This document shows, piece by piece, positions 40,138 through 49,198 of a stretch of DNA of 64,000 nt (the first letter of the stretch is position 1; the number at the start of each line of letters is the position of its first letter). A model generated the notes under the pieces. It was given only the letters and a program-made list of their open reading frames with translations. It ran no database searches and was not told the origin of the DNA. This DNA is from Verrucomicrobiota bacterium. GTDB lineage: Bacteria > Chlamydiota > Chlamydiia > Chlamydiales > Rhabdochlamydiaceae. The translations under genes and the position numbers were made by a program. The stretch covers positions 1-64,000 of the forward strand of contig JAFEGW010000015.1 of NCBI GenBank assembly GCA_018239715.1, written 5' to 3'.

Positions 40138-41964
40138 ATGTCAAATGTTGCTCCTTACGGAACCTGGCACTCCCCTATTACTTCGGAATGGCTCACGATG
40201 AGTCAGAAAAAGTACGGCACGATTGTTATTGAGGGCGCTAACATTTATTGGGATGAACTCCGCCCCAGCGAAAATGGCCGCTCTGTGGTGGTTCGCTATA
40301 CTCCTGAAGGGGAAAAACAGGATATGACTCCCGAGAACTTGAGCGTCAGGACCCGCGTGCATGAATATGGCGGCGCCCCTTTTGCCGTGCATGAGGGCAA
40401 AATCTACTTCGTCAATGACAAAGATCAGCGGATTTATCTCGATACAGAGCCCTTGACAGAGCCGGGCACTCGTTTTGCCGATCTCCAAGTCCTTCCTCCC
40501 TATTTGATTGCCGTCGGAGAAAAAAAAGATGAAAACTTTCTAGCCTGCCTCCACCTTCCTACAAAAAAATGGGAAAAGATCGCTGCAGGGAAAGACTTTT
40601 ATGCCTCTCCGACTTTGAGTCCCGATGGAACTCAACTAGCCTTTCTCACATGGGACCATCCTCAAATGCCTTGGGACGGCACTGAGCTTTGGGTCGCCGA
40701 TTTTAAAGAAGGAAGGCTCACCCCTATTCAAAAAATCGCCGGCAGCAGCCAGGAATCGATTTTCGAGCCTCGCTGGTCGCCTTCAGGTTTTCTCCATTTT
40801 ACTTCTGATAAAACAGGATGGTGGAACCTCTACCGGTGGAATGAAAAAGCAGCAGAGCCTCTTTGTGAGCGGGATGCAGAATTTGGACTGCCGCAATGGA
40901 TGTTCGGTATGTCAACCTATGCTTTTGCAGGAGAAAAAATCGTTGCCGCATTCGTCCAAGACGGACGCTGGTCGCTCGGTTTTTCACCTGATTTTAAGCC
41001 TCTCCCTCTTCCTTGGACCTTTTTTACTCAAGTGCGGGCAACTCCTGAATTTGCCGTTTTTATCGCGGGGTCCGGTGTTCAAGATAGGAGCATTTTCAAA
41101 TACGAATTCTCGCAGGGTAAAACGACCGTTCTATCCCACAACGTCCATCCTCATTTAGATCCCGGGTATATTTCTCAGCCTCAGTTTCTGACTTACTCTA
41201 GCTCTCAGGGAAGAAAAGCTCATGCGTTCTATTATCCTCCGCAGAATAAAGATTATCGCGCTCCCGAGGGGACGCTCCCTCCGTTAGTGGTCATGTCCCA
41301 CGGAGGGCCGACAGGTGCTACCAGCCATACTTTTGATCTAAAAATCCAATATTGGACAAGCCGCGGCATTGCCGTGCTTGACGTCGATTATGGCGGCAGC
41401 ACGGGCTATGGCAGGCCTTACCGCGACGCTCTGAAAAGAAAATGGGGCATTGTCGATATTGAAGACTGTGAAGCAGGAGCTCAGCATCTGGTCCAGCAAC
41501 ATCAAGCCCATCCGCATCAAATAGCCATCCGCGGAGGCAGCGCCGGAGGATACACCACGCTGGCGGCTTTGACCTTTGGTAAAACATTCACTGTGGGCGC
41601 CAGTTACTATGGTGTCAGCGACTTGGGCGCTCTTGTCGAAGAGACGCATAAATTTGAGTCCCGCTATTTGGATTCTTTGGTAGGACCTTATCCTGCTGAA
41701 AAAAAACTTTATCAAGAACGGTCTCCCCTTTTCCATGTCGACAAACTTAAATGTCCCGTCATCTTCTTCCAAGGCGCTGAAGACCTCGTCGTTCCTTTGA
41801 ATCAAGCAGAAAAAATGTATCATGCACTCCAAACAAGAGGGATAACGACCGAACTTATCGTTTATGAAGGAGAGCAGCACGGATTTAGAAAATCTCAAAA
41901 TATTCGAGATTCTTTAGAAAAAGAGATCGCCTTCTATCTGAAGGTCTGGAAGATAGCTCCATAA
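40138..41964 (+). CDS. S9-family prolyl oligopeptidase-type peptidase
   Basis: 608-residue serine peptidase. The N-terminal two thirds form a beta-propeller (repeated units such as ASPTLSPDGTQLAFLTWD and IFEPRWSPSGFLHFTSD). The C-terminal alpha/beta-hydrolase domain holds LVVMSHGGPTG, the nucleophile IRGGSAGGYTTLAA, the acid region FFQGAEDLVVP and the His in GEQHGFRK. Typical acylaminoacyl/dipeptidyl peptidase that trims peptides. No signal peptide, so cytosolic. It is alone, followed by a hairpin terminator. Confidence 0.92.
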   Translation: MSNVAPYGTWHSPITSEWLTMSQKKYGTIVIEGANIYWDELRPSENGRSVVVRYTPEGEKQDMTPENLSVRTRVHEYGGAPFAVHEGKIYFVNDKDQRIYLDTEPLTEPGTRFADLQVLPPYLIAVGEKKDENFLACLHLPTKKWEKIAAGKDFYASPTLSPDGTQLAFLTWDHPQMPWDGTELWVADFKEGRLTPIQKIAGSSQESIFEPRWSPSGFLHFTSDKTGWWNLYRWNEKAAEPLCERDAEFGLPQWMFGMSTYAFAGEKIVAAFVQDGRWSLGFSPDFKPLPLPWTFFTQVRATPEFAVFIAGSGVQDRSIFKYEFSQGKTTVLSHNVHPHLDPGYISQPQFLTYSSSQGRKAHAFYYPPQNKDYRAPEGTLPPLVVMSHGGPTGATSHTFDLKIQYWTSRGIAVLDVDYGGSTGYGRPYRDALKRKWGIVDIEDCEAGAQHLVQQHQAHPHQIAIRGGSAGGYTTLAALTFGKTFTVGASYYGVSDLGALVEETHKFESRYLDSLVGPYPAEKKLYQERSPLFHVDKLKCPVIFFQGAEDLVVPLNQAEKMYHALQTRGITTELIVYEGEQHGFRKSQNIRDSLEKEIAFYLKVWKIAP

Positions 41965-41967
41965 TGA

Positions 41968-41990
41968 GGGGATTTGGTGACCCAAACCCC
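41968..41990. terminator. Hairpin between convergent peptidase and MFS genes
   Basis: GGGG-A-TTTGG pairs with CCAAA-CCCC with one bulged base, four bases after the peptidase stop. No T-run follows, so function as a terminator is probable rather than certain. Confidence 0.45.
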
Positions 41991-42000
41991 CGGATCTGGG

Positions 42001-43218
42001 CTACATAGCTTTAGGAGCTTTCTTTTCTAAGCTCCACAAGAAAACAAACCCCAAAATACCTAGGCAAAGCGCGATGGGTATTATAGAAACGCCGTAAACA
42101 AACGCCTGCGAGCTGCCCGGCCCGCCAACAGCAGTGATAATACCTCCAATCACCGAATGAAAAGCATAGCCAAATAACATGATAATCATGTTGGCAATAG
42201 CTGTTGTCAGTCCTACGACATGCTCGCGGACATACGTTGAAGCTTTGTAGATTGCTAGGATCTGATAGGCACAGCAGACGCCCACGAACACAAAGCTCAA
42301 GCTAATAATCCACATCTTCAAAGCAATAGCCAGAAGAGCAAAAAAACTTAGGGCCATGGCTATCCCTGCACCTATAATCGTGGGAAGAAAGCCTCCGATT
42401 TTCTCTGCGACTAAGGTTAAGACAGGAGATCCAAAGCACATCCCTATAAAAATGAGGGAGGGCAAGCTGGCTGCTACAGTCCCTTCAAATCCATAAACGG
42501 TTTTAAAAAATGCCGCAGCCCAGACGTCCGCAAAACCCTCCAAAGGCCCCACCATCAAACCCGCAAAAATGCATGTTCCTATCACACGGCGGTTGGTCAA
42601 TACCTCTTTGATGTCAGCGAGCATCGTACTCTGCGAAGTATTTTTCATATCGGGGACGATCCAGTAAGTGATCGCCGCTAAAGCAACACCCATCCAGGCA
42701 AAGATCTGAACGACAGTTTTGCAGCCCCAGACATCGCACATATAGCTGACAGGCCCTCCGCCATAGATCGCTCCAATGAGGCCGATTGTCACGGAAAAGC
42801 TCAGCATTCTAGGGAAACGGCTCTCGCTGAATAGCATTCTCACGATCTTAAAAACTCCTAAGATCGCAGCAGAAGATCCCATGCCGACCAACAATCTTCC
42901 AACAATCGGATAGATCCAATGCTCAGCAAAAATCAAGGGTAATAACCCTAAGACCGTCAAGAGAGTACACCCCGTCATTACCTTCCTGGGACCGAACCGG
43001 TCCAGCATAATGCCAATAGGCAAGTGCATGAGCGAATAGCCGATATAATAAACACCCGAAAACTGGCCAAAAGTCGCCGCATCAATATGGAACTGCTGAA
43101 TGATAGTATCCAACATAATGCTCGGCATGACTCGTAAGATATACTGATAGGCGTAGAAAACAGAAGCAATAATCCAGATAGACCAGACCACTGTTTGCGA
43201 TTTTGAAATTGTAGTCAT
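42001..43218 (-). CDS. MFS transporter
   Basis: 405-residue, 12-helix major facilitator protein. The loop 2-3 signature is GIMLDRFGPRKVMTG near residue 72, and the opening VVWSIWIIASVFYAYQYILR is family-typical. The overall pattern resembles the D-galactonate/organophosphate-like carriers found in several intracellular bacteria, but substrate cannot be told. Standalone on the minus strand. Confidence 0.88.
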   Translation of the reverse strand: MTTISKSQTVVWSIWIIASVFYAYQYILRVMPSIMLDTIIQQFHIDAATFGQFSGVYYIGYSLMHLPIGIMLDRFGPRKVMTGCTLLTVLGLLPLIFAEHWIYPIVGRLLVGMGSSAAILGVFKIVRMLFSESRFPRMLSFSVTIGLIGAIYGGGPVSYMCDVWGCKTVVQIFAWMGVALAAITYWIVPDMKNTSQSTMLADIKEVLTNRRVIGTCIFAGLMVGPLEGFADVWAAAFFKTVYGFEGTVAASLPSLIFIGMCFGSPVLTLVAEKIGGFLPTIIGAGIAMALSFFALLAIALKMWIISLSFVFVGVCCAYQILAIYKASTYVREHVVGLTTAIANMIIMLFGYAFHSVIGGIITAVGGPGSSQAFVYGVSIIPIALCLGILGFVFLWSLEKKAPKAM

Positions 43219-43608
43219 AAAAAAATTCCTTCTTAATTTAACTCATTTTTTCGGTCTCTACGACCGGGCAAGCAATAAAATAGATATGAAAAATGATAGT
43301 TAGTTTTGTGCCTGTGGGCACAAAAGGAGAAGAAGGAAACATGAAAGTGCTTGTACGGGTTTGAAATCCCGACAAGATTGGCACATCGCAGAATGTGTAA
43401 AACCATCCACTTTCTTCATAAAATTTATAATACGCTACATCGTAAAATTTATCAATTTCTTTGTTATCTCTTTAAGAACAAATATTGAAACCAATCCCTC
43501 TGGGGAGCTATTGTATTGCGCCCGACCTCAAACTGAGCAGCTAAATGTAATTCTTTTTTCTTAAAAAGAATTTTTACAATCCTTATAATGTAGGGCAAAA
43601 GGCGAAAA
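43219..43608. other. Intergenic stretch with a hairpin and a tiny leader-like frame
   Basis: About 390 bp without a supported gene. It holds a perfect hairpin TTTTGTGCC-TGTG-GGCACAAAA at 43304-43325, followed by GGAGAAGAAGG and a 7-codon frame (ATG at 43342, MKVLVRV). That arrangement could be a leader peptide or riboregulator, but no downstream gene starts for 250 bp. The remainder is AT-rich with no recognised feature. Confidence 0.35.
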
Positions 43609-45579
43609 ATGAGTGTTCCAGCAGCAACTTCCCAACGAGATTTAGCCCAGAACTTATCCAAAGTATTATCGCAAGTTACCGAGGGAATGGATCCTCAGGC
43701 GCTAGTCGGCGAGGAGGGTCATAAGCAAGCATGTGATCAGTGGATTGCCACCGCCCGAGCAGCCGTGCAAGCAGCTCAAAAAAGAACTCTTGAGCTTATT
43801 CAAATCGAGCAGCTAGAGATGGCGCTCTATTATCGAACTCACCTGACCTCTTCTGATAGTCCTGTATCTACAGTGCAACCGCTTTTAGAATTGCTCCGCG
43901 ATCAATACAAAGCATTCTTTCCGAATGGACTTCCAGAAGAGTTTGTGATTAATCAACTCCAATATCTTTGTCGAAAATATCCTGAATTTGTCAAAAGGCT
44001 TCAAACTCCAGCAACCTCCCATGACGAATGGAGCACCAACTTTATTAAATTTGCCCTTATCGCACCTTCTCAAAGCCGTTACCGAGATGTAAAAACCACT
44101 CAGTGGGTGGATATTTTCATCAAGTACCCCGAAATAGCCCAGCGACTGATGAAATCTCACCTTTATGAGAAGCTGGGTATTTATGCTGAAAATATTGCCC
44201 TCATTGAAAAAATACCCACGGGGGAAGTTAAAGGTGTTTGGCACGTTTGTTTGAAAATGGACCTGGTAGATAAGGAAACTAATTGGGTTTCCGTGCACGA
44301 TCATCGCCCTTTTCGTTTGAAAAACATTGCTCAGCCGGATCAAGAATTATCACTTACCATGGAACAGGTTTTGAAAGAATTTGAAAAACCTTGCCCTGAT
44401 TTTGATGTCTCTAAAGATGGCATTATTAATCTCAATCCTCTCCTTCTAGGTTCCAAAAAAAACAACGAAGGAGTGTTAGAACTTATCGAGCCTTCTCAAT
44501 GGCGAAAATACAAACCCTGTATGAAGCTCACTGTACCACAACTTCATGGCAAATATGGCTCTCTGCAAGCCCATTTTGAATATGGTTTTGTGTTAAGGGC
44601 TGATCGGTCTCTCTCTAACAATGCAGCAGCCCCCACCCATGCTTATTTCGATTTTATCATCAAAGAGAAGGGAAACTATCGAGTCTTTTCCATGAATCCT
44701 GATCAAGGGCAAGAAAGGCTTTTATGCGAGCAAAAAATGGTTTTTTACGCTCTTTCTGAAAAGCAAGCCAATGCGGTCTGTCGAAAAATTGCTGCCGACA
44801 TCATGCATTGCAGAGCCTCGCATGCTCAAGGCCAATCGACTCCCGTTACAAATTTCGAAACTTATATGGATGAGATTTTTGGCGGAGATTTTTATGAGTT
44901 TCTGACCGGCTTGGCAAGCAAACTTCAAGAGGGCCCCCAACTTAAAGCGCAACTGGACCTTGCAAAACAAACTTTCGATCCGCAAGACTTTGAAAAGTTC
45001 GTAGGCCCGATCCTTCAGAAATTAGTGCATAAAGACCGCGATGTCCCTCAAATGCGAACGCTCATGGAAACTTCACTGAATACTTTGAAATTTCTCCTGC
45101 AAATTAAAGAGGTCACCTCCATTTCTGTTCCCGATTTGGAAGCTATACGACCCGTTTTTACTGCTCTCTATAACGCTAATGAGGAAGTGAAAATCTATGA
45201 AAGCCTTTTCGCTTTAACTCGACTTTGCTTTATCTTGCTACACCCTTTCAGTGTCAAAGCGACAGAAGTGGAAAAAAATACTCCAGTGGTTGGAAAGTTT
45301 GTAAGGTTCGTGGAAGCAATCCCCTTCCCCTTTCTCCGTCAGCTATGCGAAGCTCTTCTGCTTTTAGTTCTAAGCCGCTTTCGTAAATACCGCTACAAAA
45401 AGCCTGGAGAGGCCTGCTCTCAAGGCATCGTCGCAACCTTGCTAGGAAAAATCTCCGATTTAAAACCTCTGCCCTATTTCAATCTGCCTGATCAGATTTT
45501 TAAATCTTACGGCTTAGACGCATTAGGAGAGCATACCACCACTATTAAAGGGCATGTTACAATCCTAACAGGAAGATAA
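43609..45579 (+). CDS. Large hypothetical protein
   Basis: 656-residue protein, family not recognised. It has no signal peptide; the start is Ser/Thr/Gln-rich (MSVPAATSQRDLAQNLSK), as in many type III substrates. The middle (about 180-400) seems alpha/beta, with PCMKLTVPQLHGKYGSLQAH. The C-terminal 200 residues are helical with hydrophobic stretches (LFALTRLCFILLHPFS; LRQLCEALLLLVLSRF). No catalytic motif was seen. Position between lone genes and the style of sequence suggest a lineage-specific host-interaction protein, without direct evidence. Confidence 0.6.
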   Translation: MSVPAATSQRDLAQNLSKVLSQVTEGMDPQALVGEEGHKQACDQWIATARAAVQAAQKRTLELIQIEQLEMALYYRTHLTSSDSPVSTVQPLLELLRDQYKAFFPNGLPEEFVINQLQYLCRKYPEFVKRLQTPATSHDEWSTNFIKFALIAPSQSRYRDVKTTQWVDIFIKYPEIAQRLMKSHLYEKLGIYAENIALIEKIPTGEVKGVWHVCLKMDLVDKETNWVSVHDHRPFRLKNIAQPDQELSLTMEQVLKEFEKPCPDFDVSKDGIINLNPLLLGSKKNNEGVLELIEPSQWRKYKPCMKLTVPQLHGKYGSLQAHFEYGFVLRADRSLSNNAAAPTHAYFDFIIKEKGNYRVFSMNPDQGQERLLCEQKMVFYALSEKQANAVCRKIAADIMHCRASHAQGQSTPVTNFETYMDEIFGGDFYEFLTGLASKLQEGPQLKAQLDLAKQTFDPQDFEKFVGPILQKLVHKDRDVPQMRTLMETSLNTLKFLLQIKEVTSISVPDLEAIRPVFTALYNANEEVKIYESLFALTRLCFILLHPFSVKATEVEKNTPVVGKFVRFVEAIPFPFLRQLCEALLLLVLSRFRKYRYKKPGEACSQGIVATLLGKISDLKPLPYFNLPDQIFKSYGLDALGEHTTTIKGHVTILTGR

Positions 45580-45594
45580 CCCTGAGAAGATCAG

Positions 45595-46314
45595 CTAGAT
45601 TTTATCTAAGATTTCGATGATTTCTTTGTGATCGATTTTTTTAGCTTCTTTCAACGCTTTTTCACGATAAACTTCATCGATAAATCCACTGCTTAGAAGA
45701 AGCCGAATAATCTCGGGCTTGCGCACCTTAATGGCTTTGAGCACAGCTTGCCCGCGAGCTGTTTCGGAAAGTTCTCCAGATGCTAGCAGCAACTTAATAC
45801 TGTCTAAATGGCCTAGATATGCTGCGAAATTGACACCCTGGTCTACAAAAGCTTGCTGAAGCCGGCCCTTGCCTAACTTGCTGAGCAAGTGTTCCACCAT
45901 CTCTATCTGCCCTAAGTTTACACATTCGACGATAGCCTTTCCCAGGTCCTGCTCGGAGACACGTCCGCCTGCAATCAGGGCCGGAATAAGCGTAAATCGA
46001 CCTCTTTTAATCAACTCTACTAAAGCAAGTCCCCGCTCTTGGACAGTTAATGGTAGACCGGGGGATTTCTCGAAGATCTGAAAGAAAATATCCCACTTTT
46101 TGCCTTTGATAGCCGCAGCCGCCTCATTTTGAGGTTCGGCTTTCAGGGAGCGAGCTGCTCCCGCTTTACTTGCAATAGGCTCTATATTTAAGTCGATATT
46201 GCGAGCCACTGCTTGGACCTTTTTCTGCTCTCTGCGTACAGACGGGTTTTCTTTATTTTCTTCCGAGTAAATTCCCTTACTTTCTATGGAGAGGTCTGGA
46301 ATTAAGCTAGCCAT
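45595..46314 (-). CDS. Ankyrin-repeat protein
   Basis: 239-residue protein with a low-complexity N-terminus and about four ankyrin-type units from residue 100 on (AIVECVNLGQIEMVEHLLSK; NFAAYLGHLDSIKLLLASG; AVLKAIKVRKPEIIRLLLSS; KEAKKIDHKEIIEILDK). Ankyrin proteins mediate protein binding and are often host-directed in intracellular bacteria. AAAGGA precedes its ATG on the minus strand. It converges with the large hypothetical gene, 15 bp between stops. Confidence 0.78.
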   Translation of the reverse strand: MASLIPDLSIESKGIYSEENKENPSVRREQKKVQAVARNIDLNIEPIASKAGAARSLKAEPQNEAAAAIKGKKWDIFFQIFEKSPGLPLTVQERGLALVELIKRGRFTLIPALIAGGRVSEQDLGKAIVECVNLGQIEMVEHLLSKLGKGRLQQAFVDQGVNFAAYLGHLDSIKLLLASGELSETARGQAVLKAIKVRKPEIIRLLLSSGFIDEVYREKALKEAKKIDHKEIIEILDKI

Positions 46315-46532
46315 AATAATAGTCCTTTTTTATTAATTTATTAACTATATATTAAATATTTTATTATATATTTATTATTTATTCAATTAATAAATAATTT
46401 AAATATAAACAATAACAAAACCATAAAATTATACAACTAATTACAAATAAATTAGTTCCACAAGATTCTAACCTTAAATAATTTGCGATTATTTCAGCTA
46501 AAAAAGACAAAACTCAGAAAGCCAAATCACTG
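46315..46532. other. Extremely AT-rich intergenic region
   Basis: About 220 bp consisting almost only of A and T (for example around 46330-46410), standing out from the rest of the window. It lies between the ankyrin gene and the AbiE-type pair. It may contain promoters for both, or be the scar of an insertion. No gene or RNA seen. Confidence 0.6.
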
Positions 46533-46590
46533 ATAATTTTATGATGCGAGAAGTTGACATTAATGTCAACTTCTCGCATCATAAAATTAT
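46533..46590. repeat. 58-bp perfect palindrome upstream of AbiEii
   Basis: Two 29-base arms with no loop; the centre is GACATT-AATGTC at 46556-46567. The right arm ends at the first two bases of the ATG at 46589. As DNA it could extrude a cruciform; as RNA it would form a very stable hairpin ending right at the start codon. It could be the operator for the AbiEi-type regulator or a mobile-element end. The length without mismatches implies recent origin or active maintenance. Confidence 0.92.
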
Positions 46591-47329
46591 GATTTACGAT
46601 CCAGTGCAATATGTGGAATTTTTTCACTTGGTTTTTTTAGATCAGCTAGGAAGAAAGCTGGACAAACGCCTTTATGCTTTAAAGGGCGGTTGTAACTTGA
46701 GATTTTATTTAGGTAGTATCCGCTATTCTCAAGATATCGATCTTGATGTGACAACTATGTGGGGAACCACTCTCAGAAAAACGGTCAATACCATACTTGC
46801 CTCCACTGGGTTGGCTTTACAGTTAAAAGCCCAATCTCTTGAAATTACCCAAGTTTCCGAAGCAAAACAAACAGATACCACGCAACGTTGGAAAATTCAA
46901 CTCCAAGGGCGAAGAGGTTTAACTTTCCCTACTAAAATTGAATTCTCCAGAAGAGGCCTCGAGCAGCCTGTTGAATTTGAAACTATTAATTCGACAGTTT
47001 TGAGTAGTTATCATTTGCACCCGATCTTTGTCCCTCATTATGGTCCAGACATCGCCTTCAAACAGAAAATCAGAGCTTTAGCTCTAAGATCGGAAACCCA
47101 AGCTCGAGATATCTGGGATCTTTTTCATCTTATTAACGCCTATGGTATTCTTGAAGGAGATCGAGAAAATTTAACTCAAGCATGTGAAAATATTTATACA
47201 ATGAGCTTCAGCGATTTTAAAGACCAAGTTATCGCTTTTTTCCCTCCAGACATACAAAAACAATATAACAGCAAAGTATGGGAGGAAATTCAGTTAAAAG
47301 TACTTGAATACCTGGAGTCCTTAAGATGA
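46589..47329 (+). CDS. AbiEii/AbiGii-type nucleotidyltransferase toxin
   Basis: 246-residue toxin of type IV toxin-antitoxin systems. The nucleotidyltransferase core LKGGCNLRFYLGSIRYSQDI continues to DLDV, giving the GG...DxD metal-binding pattern; the later KQKIRALALRSETQARDIWD block is also family-typical. Such toxins modify tRNA ends and stop translation. ATG 46589 is preferred over ATG 46541, whose codons lie inside a 58-bp palindrome. In known AbiE systems the antitoxin comes first; here the toxin gene is first and overlaps the antitoxin start (ATGA). Confidence 0.85.
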   Translation: MIYDPVQYVEFFHLVFLDQLGRKLDKRLYALKGGCNLRFYLGSIRYSQDIDLDVTTMWGTTLRKTVNTILASTGLALQLKAQSLEITQVSEAKQTDTTQRWKIQLQGRRGLTFPTKIEFSRRGLEQPVEFETINSTVLSSYHLHPIFVPHYGPDIAFKQKIRALALRSETQARDIWDLFHLINAYGILEGDRENLTQACENIYTMSFSDFKDQVIAFFPPDIQKQYNSKVWEEIQLKVLEYLESLR

Positions 47330-47937
47330 GACTGCTTTTAGCTTTAAGGCTCCTCCATGAGGTCGGAGTACCTGTCATGGAAACGAAGGATGTCGCCTTC
47401 AAACTGGGAGTTACCAATGAGCACGCGAGTCAGATCCTTAGACGATTAGCTCTCGAAAAACATATTGTTCACTTATCCAGGAGTCTTTGGGCAATCGATC
47501 CTCAAATAAATCCTTTCTTGCTTCCAGATTACTTAGTTGCTCCTCTCCCTTGCTATGTCTCTTTGCAGACAGCTCTTTACCAACATAATATGATCGATCA
47601 AATTCCCCGTCTTATCACTGTCGTTTCACTTGCTCGCACACGCCGCATTCAAACCCCTTTAGCGACTGTGTCTGTACACCATATCATTCCAGAATTTTTC
47701 TTCGATTACGACCTAGATCCGAAAACACAAGTCAAGATGGCTACGCCTGAAAAAGCCCTCTTAGATGTTTTATATTTAAAGCCGGCTAAATCACAATGGT
47801 TCAAGACTTTGCCTGAGCTTGAAATTCCTAAAACTTTTAATGTTGAAAAAGCATTCAACATGATCCAAAGAATACCGTCTCGGGCACGCCAAAGCCTCGT
47901 CGAGAAAGCTTTGCATAAAATTTTATCGCGTCCGTGA
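47326..47937 (+). CDS. AbiEi-type antitoxin/regulator
   Basis: 203-residue partner of the upstream toxin: an N-terminal winged-helix (LLLALRLLHEVGVPVMETKD, then LGVTNEHASQILRRLALEKH) and a C-terminal AbiEi-like domain (PCYVSLQTALYQHNMIDQIP; MATPEKALLDVLYL). The antitoxin typically binds inverted repeats before the operon and represses it. Coupled by a 4-bp overlap to the toxin gene. It ends well before a small basic gene. Confidence 0.82.
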   Translation: MRLLLALRLLHEVGVPVMETKDVAFKLGVTNEHASQILRRLALEKHIVHLSRSLWAIDPQINPFLLPDYLVAPLPCYVSLQTALYQHNMIDQIPRLITVVSLARTRRIQTPLATVSVHHIIPEFFFDYDLDPKTQVKMATPEKALLDVLYLKPAKSQWFKTLPELEIPKTFNVEKAFNMIQRIPSRARQSLVEKALHKILSRP

Positions 47938-48010
47938 GAACTTCGGAGTAGTAGACAACAAACAAACATTCTTTTAAATTTTTAAGGATCTACAAAACAG
48001 GAGTGTAACC

Positions 48011-48115
48011 ATGGCAAAAGGCAAAGATGCACGCAAAGAAGAGAAAAAAAAGCCTCAGATGAGTCTTAAAGAGAAGAGACTCGCAAAGGCAGAAAAGAAA
48101 AAATCCAAAGGCTAA
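48011..48115 (+). CDS. Small, highly basic protein (34 aa)
   Basis: 34 residues, nearly half Lys/Arg: MAKGKDARKEEKKKPQMSLK to the end. CAGGAG lies 7 bases before the ATG and a strong terminator follows the stop, which supports a real transcribed unit. Small lysine-rich proteins of this type occur in many bacteria, probably binding nucleic acid or ribosomes; function unknown. Confidence 0.65.
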   Translation: MAKGKDARKEEKKKPQMSLKEKRLAKAEKKKSKG

Positions 48116-48121
48116 AAAGCC

Positions 48122-48147
48122 AAGCTCCCACTTGAACGTGGGAGCTT
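48122..48147. terminator. Terminator hairpin between convergent genes
   Basis: AAGCTCCCAC-TTGAAC-GTGGGAGCTT with a perfect 10-bp stem, followed by ACTTTCTTTG. It ends the small basic gene and its left flank serves the minus-strand operon that converges here. Confidence 0.8.
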
Positions 48148-49198
48148 ACTTTCTTTGTTCTTGCTCTAAGAGATCTAAAGCCCAGTCGAACGTGGGCCCT
48201 TGGGATTCATTGCTCAGTAAAATAATAGTGATTTCTTTTTGCGGCCGGTACATCCATGCCGATTCAAAGCCGTCCGTTCTGCCATTGTGGTAATAGATCG
48301 GATGCATCGGATCTTGAAGATCGATAAAAATCCCCTCCCCCATCCAAATCTTCCCCCGAACTTCAAAATAGGGCGTCAGCATATTGCTAAGAGAAGCAGG
48401 AGAAATGACTTTTCCCCCGAATAAAGCTTGTGTCCAACGATACAAATCTGCCGTTGTAGAAACGATCGACGCTTCGGCAAACATCGTCGACATATTAATA
48501 TCCCTAGAAGGACCTTGAGGATCATAGCCCGCCGCTAGCTCAGGGTGATCATCTCGTATTTTGGAGAGAAAAGACGTGTGAGGTGCAAATGTCGCATCCA
48601 TCCCTAGCGGCTTGAAAAAAGCCCGCTCTAAGTACTCGCTATAGCTCTGACCCGAAACGCGCTCAATAATAAAGCCCAGGAGATCGTAACCAGCCCCGCT
48701 GTACTGATAGCGAGTACCGGGTTTGAACTGAAGAGGATAAGGGGCAAAAAAACGAAGAAATTCTTCAGAAGAATGAGGCTGCTGGTCAAAGGCGCCGTAT
48801 CCAGGCAGTTTTTCATGATCCGGCAAGCCGGAGCTATGCGTCAGCAAATGATGAATCGTCATTTCTTCTAGCCATGAAGGAGGGTTCCCTTTCCAAACGG
48901 GATCTGAAGGAGGCAGATAAGCAGCGACGGGAAGAGACTCTTGGATCTTCCCCTCTTCTTGCAACTTTAAAATAGCAACCGCGGTGAAGACTTTCGTGAT
49001 AGAAGCAATTAAAAACTGGGTCTGCGGAGTATTCTCAAGCTTTTTTTCCCGGTTCGCATAACCATAGCCTGCAAAGAGGTGTACTTTTCCTTGCTTAGCG
49101 ACCAAGGCAGCGCCGCTAAATTTTACTCCCTCCGTGGGGAGCAAGAAGCCTATCAGCAAAAAGATCGATAAAAAAAGGACGAATTTTTTAAAGGTCAT
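48146..49198 (-). CDS. Exported class C beta-lactamase-related serine hydrolase
   Basis: 350-residue penicillin-binding-protein-like hydrolase. An N-terminal membrane/signal helix (KFVLFLSIFLLIGFLLP) precedes the active-site SxxK in FLIASITKVFTAVAI near residue 67; the second motif reads YQYSGAGYDLLGF (YSG where YSN is usual); the third is HNGRTDGFESA in place of KTG, as in this family. LLTHSSGLPDHE is family-typical. It may trim peptidoglycan peptides or act as an esterase. Overlaps the upstream gene by 4 bp and is last of a three-gene operon. Confidence 0.86.
   Translation of the reverse strand: MTFKKFVLFLSIFLLIGFLLPTEGVKFSGAALVAKQGKVHLFAGYGYANREKKLENTPQTQFLIASITKVFTAVAILKLQEEGKIQESLPVAAYLPPSDPVWKGNPPSWLEEMTIHHLLTHSSGLPDHEKLPGYGAFDQQPHSSEEFLRFFAPYPLQFKPGTRYQYSGAGYDLLGFIIERVSGQSYSEYLERAFFKPLGMDATFAPHTSFLSKIRDDHPELAAGYDPQGPSRDINMSTMFAEASIVSTTADLYRWTQALFGGKVISPASLSNMLTPYFEVRGKIWMGEGIFIDLQDPMHPIYYHNGRTDGFESAWMYRPQKEITIILLSNESQGPTFDWALDLLEQEQRK

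Noticed and set aside
41338-41898. 186-codon frame antisense to the S9 peptidase
   Set aside because: Mirror of a catalytic domain with conserved motifs on the plus strand; a codon-bias shadow.
46541-46588. Extra N-terminal 16 codons of the AbiEii-type toxin
   Set aside because: These codons lie inside the 58-bp palindrome, and family similarity begins after ATG 46589.
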